From Talinum fruticosum (taxonomy: Eukaryota > Streptophyta > Magnoliopsida > Caryophyllales > Talinaceae), in assembly GCA_021018815.1 (NCBI GenBank), contig JAITYX010000002.1, forward strand, positions 10,261,001-10,325,000: 64,000 nt of DNA, given 5' to 3'. The translations under genes were made by a program, and so were the position numbers. Positions 10,612 to 21,739 of the stretch are shown piece by piece. Under the pieces are notes generated by a model. That model did not search any database and was not told the origin of the DNA. It saw only the letters and a list, made by a program, of their open reading frames with translations. The first letter of the stretch is position 1. Each line of letters opens with the position of its first letter.

Positions 10612-12339
10612 ATGGATACCATTAACAGGGATGAAGAGCAGCAACTCTCGCTGGGGCTGGGAGTTGGCGAGAAGAGAGAAAGCAAGCCCAAAATTGACTA
10701 CAGTGTGAGTGCGGTGAAGGTGGAAGAGGAAGCTGAAGCGGCGGAAGTAGCGGTGCCGAAGCCGTTGGAGGGGTTGCATGAAATGGGGCCGCCGCCGTTC
10801 CTTACGAAGACATTTGAGATGGTGGAAGACCCGGAAACTGACATGATTGTATCGTGGGGTGAAAGGAGTTGTAGTTTCGTGGTTTGGGATCCTCACAAAT
10901 TCTCCATCAATTTGCTCCCAAAGTACTTCAAGCACAGCAATTTCTCCAGCTTCATCCGCCAGCTCAACACCTATGTATGCTTCTATAGCAGCCACTATCA
11001 TTTTGCTTTCTTACATATTCATGATTTTTCTGGTGAGAGATTTGTGATGTATTTTAACTGTTGGGGGTTGGAGATTGACTTAATCTGCCTCAAGTTTTGT
11101 TAGAATGCAATTAGTGATTTGCGAACCTAGAAAGAGATCCCATCGAGTCTCGGTGGGTAAGAAGAAGCTCATATCAAAGGGATGAGAGGGAAGGGTAAAA
11201 CAACCTTATGACATAACAAAAGGGGAAAAGGGGGCAAACTTTGCAGTGGGTGAGATTTGAACCGAATCGAACCTCTCTTATGGGATACAGAGTACTTATT
11301 AGAATAGATATGATAGTGAAATTATGAGTTTTTAACTGTATACATGGTTTCTTCTATTGATTTGTTGCTGTGCTGATTTGAACCGGGTTGCTTTGATGTT
11401 TACTGTTGAATCCTCCAGTTTTGAAGCTGATATTGTTCTGGTATTTTGAGTTGGATACTATCAATTTCAAAGTTCTGACATCTCATATTACTTATTCATC
11501 TTGTTGAAGGGATTCCGAAAAGTTCATCTGGATCGATGGGAGTTTGCAAATGCAGGGTTTCAAAAAGGCAAGAAGAATTTGCTCAAGACAATAAAGAGGA
11601 GACATCACGGGGGCAACATTAATGCTAGAGTGCAGCAGCTCGAAAGAGAGACCGAGGTAGAAAACCTTAGGAAAGCACAGGCCGAGTTGAAAGTAGAGAT
11701 CCATGACCTAAAGCAGCAACAAGAGGACTCCAACAAGTGTTTGGCCGCCATGGAAGAGCGCTTAAGGTTTGCAGAATGGAAGCAAAGGCAATTCCTTTTG
11801 CTTCTTGCCAAGGCGATGAGAAAAACTTCTTTCTTTCAGCAACTGATTGAGAACTACAAGCAGAAGAAAGTCTTGGGCAATGTAGAAATGCGCAAGAAAC
11901 GAAGATTGGCCTCAAGTGAGACCCTTGAAAACTCATTTCCCGCAAAGGATATGACCCAAAACGCTGATTTTCAATCACAAATGAACTCATTTCTTGGCTC
12001 CAGCTCTATGCAGCAGGAACAAAGTTCCAGCTTGACATCTGATACAGGTAGCCCGGACTTGTCCACGGGCAACTACATCATGTGGGAAAAGCTCATGGAA
12101 GATGATGTGATTTGCGATGACAATGAGGCTTCTAATAGATCTAATTATGTCCATGAACTCGAAGATTTGATGGAAAAACCACTCCCCTGGGGCAGCTTAG
12201 CAAATGTTGGTGAAGTTGCATGTCCAATCGGTATGTAAACATTTCTTACTCTTTTCATTATTACTATACATATAAACTTCCATTTTAATTTGTATGATAC
12301 TCATGTTGTTGCTCTCCTCCTCCTTGAGCAGGGCAGTAG
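10612..12339 (+). CDS. HSFA2: Class-A heat stress transcription factor, HSFA2-like
   Basis: Nuclear DNA-binding activator of heat-response genes. Exon 1 is 10612-10974 and exon 2 is 11510-12230, or to 12238 if the last intron is retained. A strong GTATGT donor at 12231 and a TTGAGCAG acceptor give a tiny exon 3 (12332-12339). Both forms are 363 residues and differ only in the last residue (Q or M). The intron interrupts the DNA-binding domain after QLNTY, the conserved HSF position. Domains: DNA-binding domain at about 60-152 ([14 protein letters not shown] ... [15 protein letters not shown]), class-A-length HR-A/B coiled coil at 158-222, basic NLS RKKRRL at 249-254, AHA-like acidic/aromatic segment MWEKLMEDD at 313-321, and [12 protein letters not shown] near the end. 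Odd points: an LSLGLG motif at residues 12-17, HL in place of the usual DP in the DPDRWEFAN segment, and NAGF for NEGF. HSFA6/A7 are alternatives; the neighbouring IQM gene and the HSE favour A2. Confidence 0.93.
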
Positions 12340-13703
12340 AATTTACCGGAGTAATTTTACCACCGGAGATGGAGAGCAAAGAGAGGCTCTCACAGTTGAA
12401 TCAATGTGCACGGCCTCTGTTAGTTTCATTTGCATTGTTTTCATCTTCTAGCTAGGTTAGGCTCATTCCCTCTAACTCTGTAAAGCTGCAATTAGTTGGT
12501 TTGTTCTCATGTACGAGTCCCTTGTACTTCCACTGGGTCCTCTGTATATATGAAAGCATGACCTAGTTGGGTGTTCATAGGTAGGAACTCATCCAAAAGT
12601 GTTGTATTTGAACTTGTATTAAACAGCCTAGGTCTCTGTAGGATTCTTACATGGGATTGTTTGTTAGTTTTTGTGCACTTGCAATCAAGAAATGCTGTTA
12701 TTGTCAATTCGTATACTTTACAAAAATTCATATCATTCTCTTCTCAAATGCATAAATGGAGATTATCCTTTGTCATTGTTCTCAAATGCATAAATGGAGA
12801 TTGTTACTAGAAATTCAAAATGAGTTGGTGGTAGTGAAAGAGACACTTGTCTAAGGATGCTTCATCCTGAAATATTTATAGAATAGCAGTAATAATAGGT
12901 GGGTCTGAGTCTCTGAAACGAGTGATGGATAATCTGAGACGCTGCCAGATTGTGCTGCTCTGAACCAAACAAATGGCTTATTATCACTGGTTATCATTTT
13001 ATCATATGATGGAGACAGACAGAGTGGGCACACTGCACAAGCTGGAGACATTAGACACTGTTCTTCCATATCATTATCCACAACTTTACCAAATTAACCG
13101 ATGTCATGTCGCACCAGAAGGATCTACTAAAGTTTGGGTCAAGTTGCGGCTATTTCATACCAGGTCACTATGGCCAAAGACAGTATAACTCTAAGTTTGG
13201 AAGGATGCCTCACACTTAAATTTGACCATAATTTTTAGTATTAAATTCTTATAATGTTAATATTAGGGTAGACCAACAAAATTTGCAAAAGTTCAAAAAT
13301 AATATAAATTTTATATGTATGAATTATTCAGAAGTTATTATAAAATTTTAAAGTCTATCTATTCCAAGTTTAATGTCTTTTTCATATTATTAAAAAAATG
13401 AATCAAATAAAAGAGAAAATGATATAAAGGAAATGAAAAAAGTAAAAAATAAGTACATGGAAAATGAGTCTTTTCTTATTAACAGTTGTGCAACTCAATG
13501 ATAAGAGTTGACGTAATTACTATACATAAAATTTCTACTTACATAACAAATTCATGCAAATTTCCACTCCGACAACTCAAGATAGAATATCGCACACGTT
13601 TTCCTGACAGCACCCCATCAAACTTATGTTACAAACCCATGCAAGTTGTATAGTACATTAGCACTGCGTAATTTAAATACCCGCAAAGCATTAGCTAGCC
13701 TTG
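12340..13703. other. Intergenic region, no gene seen
   Basis: HSF 3' UTR and spacer. A partial 38-base duplication (12741-12778 and 12779-12804, TTCTCAAATGCATAAATGGAGATT) is the only structure I can see. AT-rich towards 13,500. Confidence 0.6.
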
Positions 13704-15083
13704 TTATTTGGTGTTCCGCGGAGCACAGAATGTATGTAACCCTTCTGCTAAGGAGGATACACAATTACAAGTGTCTTCTTTTTGCTGCTGATCCTCATTT
13801 TCTTTGGACTCATCAGGTCCCTCCGTATTTTTATGATCATCAGCATCATTGTTCCTCCCATGGGTTTCCTCACTGTGATGATGGTGATGTTCCAAGGGCG
13901 TGTCTTTTGGCAGAATTGCAATATTATCCTTGATCATCACCTCATTACTTTTCTCCAAATTGGCCTTTTCCTTTACATCTTCTTCCTTGGGATTGTCTTG
14001 CTTTGGTGGTTCCACTTTGCTTGGCAAATCATCTGTCTTCTCAGCTGTTACTGCATTACACATATTCCAATTTTGAGCGAGTATTAGCCGATTCATATTG
14101 AAGTATCAACTATAACATATAAAACTATCTGGGACGGGATTTTATTCATATCGGTCTTTATGTCATACCTTTAACGCAATAAAAATATTGAAATTAAATA
14201 TAAAGATTTGGATCGTAGAGTTTTTGTTTTTTTTTTTTTTAATTCCAGAGCTGTCAAAAAAAAGTTTTAGTTTTGCTAATAAAATTGAATGATATGTTCA
14301 CTGTAATGTGCCAAAGAAGAGGGGGAAGGGGGAGGTCGTACCTGAGGTTGTGGCAGAATCATCGGGCTTATTTACTACGATTATTTCCTCCCTACAATAT
14401 GATTATCACGTTAATATAATAGAAATTTAAATAACTTTGAAAACATTTTTTCACAAGAATGCTTGATGTAATAGAAGAGGGAATTAAATTTAAGACTTAA
14501 TATATGTAAAGATTCAGTGTTAATAAGACCTCATCCACCCTAAAATTATTCCTTTATTTACATTTTGGAACGGAAATCAAATTGATTTAGTATTGTATTT
14601 TAATACGATAGGAACAAATACAAGTTTCCCCTAATTCAGCCATATGATACGTAAAGATCAAAAAGAAAAGAAAAAAATTTTTTTTTAAATCGATAAACGA
14701 GTTCATCCGTTTGGACCCTTATCTTAGGAAAGTTTAAAGGGTTGATTGAATTGAAAAAACATTTCAAATCTAACTGTCTCCACCTATGCCCCTTCAAATT
14801 TAATTATGGGGAGGGTGGAAGATAGAATGAGTGAACCTTTGCCACCCACGGCTCGACAAGAAAAAAAAAAGCATATGCATAAACCTTAGCCGTTAAAAGT
14901 TAAAATATAAGGGCAAGTCCTGACCTTGTGCTTTCTTTGGTGGTAGGAGTTGCCTGAAGAAGCTCGCTTAGCGGCTGGGGGAAACCTTGGCCTTGGGCTC
15001 TTCCGTCTTGCTGTCGGCTTCAACTCCTCTTTCACTCTCAGACTCCGATGACGATGAAGATGAAGATGAATGCTTACTTTTAT
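13704..15083 (-). CDS. Probable small multi-exon gene of unknown function (acidic, Ser/Glu/Lys-rich)
   Basis: I do not recognise the family. The last exon is 14050-13704 (acceptor TGTAATGCAG, stop at 13706-13704). The preceding exon is 14391-14342 (acceptor ATATTGTAG, donor CCTCAG/GTACGAC). They join in frame to give EEIIVVNKPDDSATTS then VTAEKTDDLPSK and a Lys/Glu/Asp-rich tail with five His in a row and Cys near the end. A further exon is likely from 15083 leftwards (acceptor GTTGGTAG), reading SKHSSSSSSSSESESERG and a Lys/Glu stretch. It meets a stop unless a donor is used at AAG/GTTTCC (near 14978), which links in phase to an alternative acceptor of the next exon. The 5' end is not resolved; possible exons lie at 16,010-16,180 and an ATG at 16934. 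Hydrophilic and probably disordered. The function cannot be inferred. Confidence 0.45.
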
Positions 15084-15228
15084 CTACCAACATCAGAAAT
15101 GTAATGTAAGGAGTAAAGGTTATGGTAGGTAAAATTTAAATCGAGATTATTGATAATGATTTTTAAAAATTTTACCAACATTATTAAAGAGATTATTGAG
15201 ATTTTTGCACTATATTGTATTGGATTTT

Positions 15229-15473
15229 AAAGTGGCGGAGCTAAGGATGTTCGACGAGGTCAATCGACCCCCTTTTAAAAATAAATAAAACGTTTATATA
15301 ACAAATAATGATGAGTAAATATGGATAGCTGAGTTAGTAATTACTTTATGATGTGAAGGAGAGATGAAAGGTTTAAATCCTTTAATTGACAACTTCCCTT
15401 TTTTAAAAAAATCCATTTCCTTTTATTTAGTTTATTTCGACCCTTCCTTAAATTCCTAGTTCCGCCATTACTT
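15229..15473. mobile_element. Small TIR element (MITE)
   Basis: The ends are inverted copies: AAGTGGCGGAGCTAAGGA at the left (from 15229) and, on the opposite strand from 15473, AAGTAATGGCGGAACTAGGA. The interior of about 245 bases is AT-rich and non-coding, with GTCAATCGACCCCCTTTT near the left end. GGCGGAGCTAGG-type termini are common in plant hAT-like MITEs. I could not make out a clean target duplication, so the superfamily is a guess. It lies upstream of the Ser-rich exon of the minus-strand gene and would be intronic if that gene extends to 16-17 kb. Confidence 0.55.
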
Positions 15474-16009
15474 GCGAGGTCCATGATCTTTTCACCCTTT
15501 AGAAAATTATTGATTTTTATATTGTATATACCAGGAATCATATATATAATTTACAACATCTCTTACCAATTAATTTATGGGTTTACAGATCGATCGAATT
15601 AAAAATGGTTGTTTAACGCATGATGCAAGTTGTGAAACGCAATATATATATAAACTCTATTTTATACTACACTAATAAAATGTACATTGAATACACACTA
15701 ATATATAAGAAAGTATTACCACAGAGAATTTTAAGAATAAAAATTAATTAAACAAATCAAAATGGATAGGGTACTTTCATGCAATTTTATGTCGATAGAA
15801 ATATATAATTAATATATAATTTATATAATAAAGAGTTACAAAAGGTATAATGAGTTTGATCGTTTAAGATGGGGCAACGGGGTAGGGTTGACATTCACTA
15901 TGTATATATATATATACCTAAAAAAATTAAAAAGAAACGCTTTTTAAGAGTCAAAGTAGAAATCTCTGTGAAGTTAAGTAGATTAATACCAAGATCCTTT
16001 CGACTGCGG

Positions 16010-16180
16010 AAACTTTTCAAGAGACGCTTGAAAGGATTTGATGATGAAGATGAACCATTTGGTGTAGATGATGAAGAAGAACCATTTGGTCTTGAGACGA
16101 GGCTTCGTGCGGGGCTGCTAAATAACCTGGTTAATGATTTTTTACCTTTTTTGTCGTCTCTTCCTATAATATAGGAAAAA
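16010..16180 (-). other. Possible exons of the unknown minus-strand gene
   Basis: On the minus strand there is a good acceptor (CCTATATTATAG) at about 16175. After 18 bases (GAAGAGACGACAAAAAAG) comes GTAAAA, which could be a micro-exon. A TTTAGCAG acceptor follows at about 16120, opening onto two copies of a 24-base unit encoding PNGSSSSS in one frame. Opposite-strand reading gives DDEEEPFG repeats. Coding status is undecided; the repetition itself is clear. The link to the exons at 13.7-15.1 kb is inference from position and similar composition. Confidence 0.25.
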
Positions 16181-16199
16181 GATCTAATATTAACATCCA

Positions 16200-17740
16200 A
16201 GAGAGACAAATGAATAGTTGTGCCGTAAAAAAAAATTAATAAAGAAAAACATATCTAATAAACCTAATACATACCAAAATCAAACTACAAAAACGAAGAT
16301 AGAAGCAAAATCAAGTAACCAACAAATAACACAAAATAAAATTGAATTTTATGTTGACTATGTTTTGTGATCAATTTAATGGTTAAATTGTAAGCTTTCA
16401 AAACTAATGTTATTTTCCACTGAAGGACCTTAACAAATTATTTTTCCAATATGTAGGTCTAGACTCCTATCTTACAAGGGGAGGTAGCTATGGAAAGATG
16501 ATAAAAGAAAAAAAAAAAAAACTTCTGATAGGTGTGTTTTTAACATTACAAACGGCTAATTACTTCGTCATTTTTATTTTCAATTGCTTCGATTGAAGCT
16601 ATTAATAATTTTTAAAAAATACAATACACACACAAAAAAAGAAAAAATAAAACCAAATTGCGAAATTTTGAATAAAATTATTTATCGAATTTTAGTGTAA
16701 TAATGTTTGAAATTATGAATTTTTAAAAATTAACATACATGACCATTTAACATCTAAAAGGTTAACAAATATAAAGTGAATGACCAAAATACCCTTCTCT
16801 TATAGTAATAAGTTGGTACAAGCACAAAGCTAAGTTGATCATATTTGTAAGAAGAGAAGGAAAAGAATTCCATTATAAACACATAAAGAGAGATATGGGA
16901 TTGTGGGGGCACCTGGAGTTGTACGATCAGCCATTGAAGAAGGAGAAGAAGACGAACGACGAGCAGGAGGGAGCTGATGACGGCGTCGAGACGAGAGTGG
17001 ATGTTATTGAATTGAAAAGGAGGCCTGTGTTTGCTGCTGCTCTTCTCCTCCAATGCAGAACAGAGAGAGAAAGGAAGAGAGAGCTTGCGCAAACCAGGCC
17101 TCCTCAAAAATACCCGGAAAAAAAAAACAGAGAGATTATTAAGCAGAAAGGATCATGTTGGGAGGTTGCTTGTGATAATCGTATGATTATATATATTTCT
17201 TACTTGTTGTGCACTACCTCTTTAATTTTAATTTCTTCCTTTTCATGTTTATAATATAAATTCCTCCCTCTCCTCCTCATCGACTTAATTAGCTGCCTTT
17301 GCTTCTTCCACATTGGAGCGGGTCTCCATGAGAGCAACTCTTGTCTCTCTCTGCGTGAGGGCACGGTCCCTTTCTCCAGTTTCTTTCCCTTTGCACCAAA
17401 AGCCAGAATTTCAGATCTACAAGTAAACCAGCTAATTCACGCTTTCTTTAAGCTATCTCGTTAAACTTGACCAGTCAGTCATTACAGATTTATAATTGAA
17501 AGAAGCTTTCATCGAGTCTGGTCAAAACCAAGTATGTTTATGTGAATTATAAATATATGATATATCCCACATAATCAAGTTTTTCTAGCTATATATTCAG
17601 CCCATCAAACAAGTTATATGGGCCTTATCAAGTTGGGTTTCTCATGTCATTTTTGAAGCCCATATATATATATCACCAACGTCAATCAAATGTGTATTAT
17701 TCTGGTGAGCATCCACATTTATTTGCCTTCTGACCCAATT
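16200..17740. other. Mostly non-coding; possible 5' region of the unknown minus-strand gene
   Basis: AT-rich DNA with a GC-richer island at 16,890-17,110. On the minus strand the island looks like a plant 5' UTR (CT-rich) leading to an ATG at 16934-16932 that starts MADRTTPGAPTIPYLSL before a stop 31 codons on. The plus strand over the same island is also open (from about 16,875), so coding direction cannot be decided by eye. 17,110-17,740 shows nothing recognisable. Confidence 0.3.
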
Positions 17741-17753
17741 GAACTCCACGGTC

Positions 17754-18270
17754 TCAGAGTTGTCCACTGGTCTCAGAGTTATCCACCAGTCTCAAGATAT
17801 TAGCTACAATCACCCTAGCTTCCCATGGCAGTGTAATTCCATTTTGGAGGGCTCTCATGATTTCCTGGTTGTCCCCCTCAACTATAATGGACCGTCTTTC
17901 TCTTCTCAATGCTTCCTTTGTCGCGTCCAAGACAGCCGATGCTCCTTCCATCACCACCGATGAACAGATTATTTTTATTGCATCAGCCCCAATAACAATA
18001 CCCTCCCAGTTCCTCCACCCAAGCGACAGTTGCGTTGCCTCCTTGAAACGCTGCATCGATATTAATTTTGTGATGTCCAACAGTAGGAGGACACCACGTA
18101 GTATCTGTGTCGGTGGAATCGACAGGGGCTGCACCATTAAGGAGGAGTTTCAATTGCATGGTTGTCGCAACCTTAATCCCAAGCGTTGCTTGATCCACCT
18201 CCACCTCCACCTCCCACCCAGCACCCAGCACCGGTTGCACAAAGCCCACCCGCCATCCATTACACATGCA
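17754..18270 (-). pseudogene. RNase H domain remnant of a LINE (frameshifted)
   Basis: Minus-strand sequence reads W.PPTVGHHKINIDAAFQGG (about 18,110-18,040 region), the start of the RVT_3-type RNase H domain of plant LINEs. After a frameshift near 18,000 it continues WEGIVIGADAIK, then VLDATKEALRRE and SIIVEGDNQEIMRALQN, the C-terminal half of the same fold. The fragment is isolated, with no reverse transcriptase near it, and is not continuous with the LINE at 1-10 kb, which is on the other strand. Confidence 0.75.
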
Positions 18271-20900
18271 GCAAACACCCCAAACTCAGTAGCCCTATCT
18301 CCAATTGACTCCTTTAGCTTATTCTGCACTAAATTACAACAGAATTACAGTGTGAGCTTAGCCTGTTAGCCATTAGGATGGAGAAATTTCGAATTTTGAC
18401 TTCAATCAACCTTATCGGCCTGTTTGCTTAAGCCTCTTTGGAGACTGCTGTTTGAATATGCTTTTGGGCTCCTAACATCAGTACAGGCCCAAAGCCCATC
18501 CACAATCTCCATGTCCATCTGAACAATTTTCTCGAGTTCAACCCCTCGTGTCTAAGAGAACCTCACATTCTCTTTATCATGGACCCAAACCAACACACAG
18601 TACAAAATGTCCATAGTTGTTCTTTTTTTCTTGTCGGGGTTACAAATAAGACATAAACGGTGATGTTAGTGAGATTTAAATTTGTATATTTAATAATAAT
18701 TTTTTAAAAAATTATCAATAAAGTTAACTGACATTTATTAACCGTTTACACTAACTTATGTCATGAGAGTTGTCATTACGTGGCAGTGATAGTTCTAAAA
18801 ATTTAATATATAGATAATTCATACCCTTGTTGTGTTGTATGAAATCTACACCAAATTTGTATTTGATTTCAGATGACAAGGTTGTATAAAAAGTATGTTT
18901 CTTAAAAATGTTTTAATATAGAGTTTCAACTATCAAACTTATGAAAATTTTTAACTTTCTCATACTCATGAGAATTTAACAATATCCCTAATTTTTTTAC
19001 TACAGAGTATCAATTTAGTTAGTTTTATAAATTTAAGATTAATGTGGTAAATAATATTAATTTTAAAGGGTGTAATTTAAACAAAATAAAACACATAGCT
19101 TATACATAAGGTTTTTTTAAGGGGAAAAAACAAAAATAAAAGCTATTTGGATAACTAGGCCATCTATTCCCTACAAAATAAGTCAAGCCAGTACAGAGGT
19201 GCATTAGCCCTTAAATTTATTTCCATCATTTTCAGAAATTAACTTCCAATTATATTTTTTGACAATACCAACATATGTAGTACCATTAAATGGTAGTTGG
19301 TACACTTACACCCAAAAAGGTAGCAAGTTTATTGAGGGTTGCTAGTCCCCTTTGCATTCTTTTAAATTGACAAATCCAAAGGGTTTGATCTAAATTCTAA
19401 GCTTATATTTCTCGTTATTCAATGCCCTTTCGACGTTCATTTAAAGCAAACATTAAAATTAGAGGAAAGTCTTCATACATTAACACCTTGTTCAGGGGCA
19501 TCTATACTAACGAAATTTATTTCTTTCTATTTCTATCTAAAGAAATAATTTTTGTAACTTTACCAATCAATTATTATTTTAGACATAATTAACTGCAAAA
19601 AGTTAGTCCCAAATAGAGAGAGAGGATTACTTAAATAATTTTTCTCCTTATTGCCAAACTCTAAAAAAATAGGGAAAGTCAAAGAAAGAGAAAATTGTCC
19701 TTGCGAAAATAATAGTCACTCCTGCATGAATAAAATGTTTCCATTGTTCAGTTAAAAAGAAGTTTTCATTGTGCCAAACACATTATTTTTAAAATATATT
19801 TGTCCCCATTTTGTCAACCATGAAAAATAATAGAAAAATATTTTCGTGAAAGATGGTTGTCATTTATATACAAATAAAATGATTCTTTTTATTACCAAAT
19901 ATGTCCTAGTGTTTTCCTCTTGGTATTCTACCAAATAATAAAAACAAAAAAAAAAAATTTAGATAAATAATTAGCATTCATAAACAAATAAATAAAATTG
20001 ACTTTTGTGAGTTTTGAACATACTCTTCGTATTTCCTTCTCCTTGTTTTATCATATATTCAAAATAAAATAAAAATTTCTTACATTCTACAAAAAAAAAA
20101 AAAAAATATCCATGTTGGTACCAAACACATTCTCAAATATTTTCTCTTCAAATCTTTTCAAATATAAAAGAATTATAAAAATATTTTTCAAAAATAATTA
20201 TTATCTATACATTTCTCATTAGCACCAAAAATATTCTTGAATATTTCTTCCACTCATTACCATTTTTTTCAAGCATATAAGGTTTGACAAGTCTACAATT
20301 TTTTTTTGTTAGTTCTAACTTCTAAACTACCTAACATATCTTTACATATTATCCTCCCCTATTTTGTCAAATATAAAAAATTACATATAATAATAAAAAT
20401 TATTTAATTATTCACGGAAAATAAAACTCCTTCATATCATAGTGCAAATCAAGCCGTTCTACCTGATACTAAATATATTTTTAAATATTCTTCTAAAAAA
20501 ATACTTATTAAAAGAAAAAAAAACTCCATCACTAAATTCCTGATCGTGTGGTTTACAATGATGATACTACGATATAACAACAAATAGGAATTTGGATAAA
20601 ATTACGAATAATTTATTCATTTTAAAATTCTATAAAAAGAATAATATCCTTCTTTTTGGAAAAAATAAAAAATGACTAAAGAAGTCATGGTGGCTTTTGT
20701 AGTTTGTTGTTGGAAGTGGTGCTTCTTATTAAATTTCATAGAAACAACCGCGTAACTCCGGGCTTACTTTCTTGACCATTATCTCTCTCTTTCTCTCGCC
20801 TTCCCTCCCGCCCTCCTCCTCTCCTTCTCTCTGTACTTGCTCCCTCCTTCAAAGACCATTAAAAGGCAGTGATTTCAACATTCAACTCGACCCCTAGAAG
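18271..20900. other. AT-rich intergenic region with diverged short repeats
   Basis: No gene seen. Related segments of the form ACCAAACACATTCTCAAATA recur at about 19,771, 19,891, 20,117, 20,222 and 20,461, each followed by AT-rich sequence with TTTTCTC. They look like an old, heavily diverged tandem or dispersed repeat. The final 200 bases are CT-rich and probably belong to the promoter/5' UTR of the IQM gene. Confidence 0.5.
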
Positions 20901-21026
20901 TAGAAATTCTTTCATTTCCAGGCTTTGAATTGAAACTCGTGGGTTTGAACCCCCTTCTAGTTCCTTCTAATATAAACACTGCAAGCAAAACCCCTTCTGA
21001 ATTTTCCAATTTCCAGTCTACTCTCT

Positions 21027-21035
<9 letters not shown>

Positions 21036-21096
<61 letters not shown>
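21036..21096. repeat. (GA)n microsatellite in the IQM 5' leader
   Basis: About 30 uninterrupted GA units preceded by a short CA run. It lies some 650 bases upstream of the start codon, in what is probably the 5' UTR or proximal promoter. An Arg-Glu repeat frame across it is an artefact. Confidence 0.97.
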
Positions 21097-21098
<2 letters not shown>

Positions 21099-21389
21099 GG
21101 GTCTCATTTTCCAATCTCAGTCTTCTGTTGTTTTGTGTGCCGACCCTCTTCATTTGGGGTTTTCTTGTTTTTATTTATTCCGTATTTGAAGGTCCCAGTA
21201 GACTCTGCAAAATTCTTCGGCGTCATCCCTTTTCAGTTTTCTGTTCAACGTGTGGAATTTCCAAATTCCACAGCAGTTGGGGGTATATATAACCCTTGTC
21301 AGTGGTCTTACTTTCAACCAAATACTGCTAGAGAAAGAGAATTAGAGAAAAAGAGAGATTTCTCAATTCCTTCTGGTCAAAACTTAAAG

Positions 21390-21735
21390 GTATGATTAGC
21401 GATAATATCTAAGCTCTATTCTTTAGATATTTGGGACTGTAATTCGTCATTTTTAGGGTTTTTGGTGGCTGTGATCCTCGATGGGTGTTATTTTTATTCT
21501 TCATTTTGGGGGTTTTTGGCCTTGCAAATGCAACAATGTATGAATATATCTTGGTTCTCATCTGGGTGTGTGAAATTTCAATACCCAGTGGAAGGGGAGT
21601 TAAAAAACAAAACTGGCTTAACAATTTGAATATGAAAGAAATTGATGTGAAGGTCCTTTTCTGGAATAGGATTCTTTACCTTATCCAATTTAGTCCTCTT
21701 CTAATTTCTCTCTTTTAATCTGTCTCTATTATTAG
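21390..21735 (+). other. Probable 5' UTR intron of the IQM gene
   Basis: The donor CTTAAAG/GTATGATT at 21389/21390 and acceptor CTATTATTAG at 21735 leave a four-base remainder (GTTT) before the ATG at 21740. This is inferred from splice-site quality only. Confidence 0.55.
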
Positions 21736-21739
21736 GTTT

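Noticed and set aside
17460..17530. TTGACCAG...CTGGTCAA inverted repeat as a microRNA precursor
   Set aside because: The arms are only 8-9 bases long and the loop is poorly paired. It matches no conserved plant microRNA that I know.
20930..21292. Open frame with a long Arg-Glu repeat
   Set aside because: It is produced by the (GA)n microsatellite in the IQM leader and has no conserved flanks.
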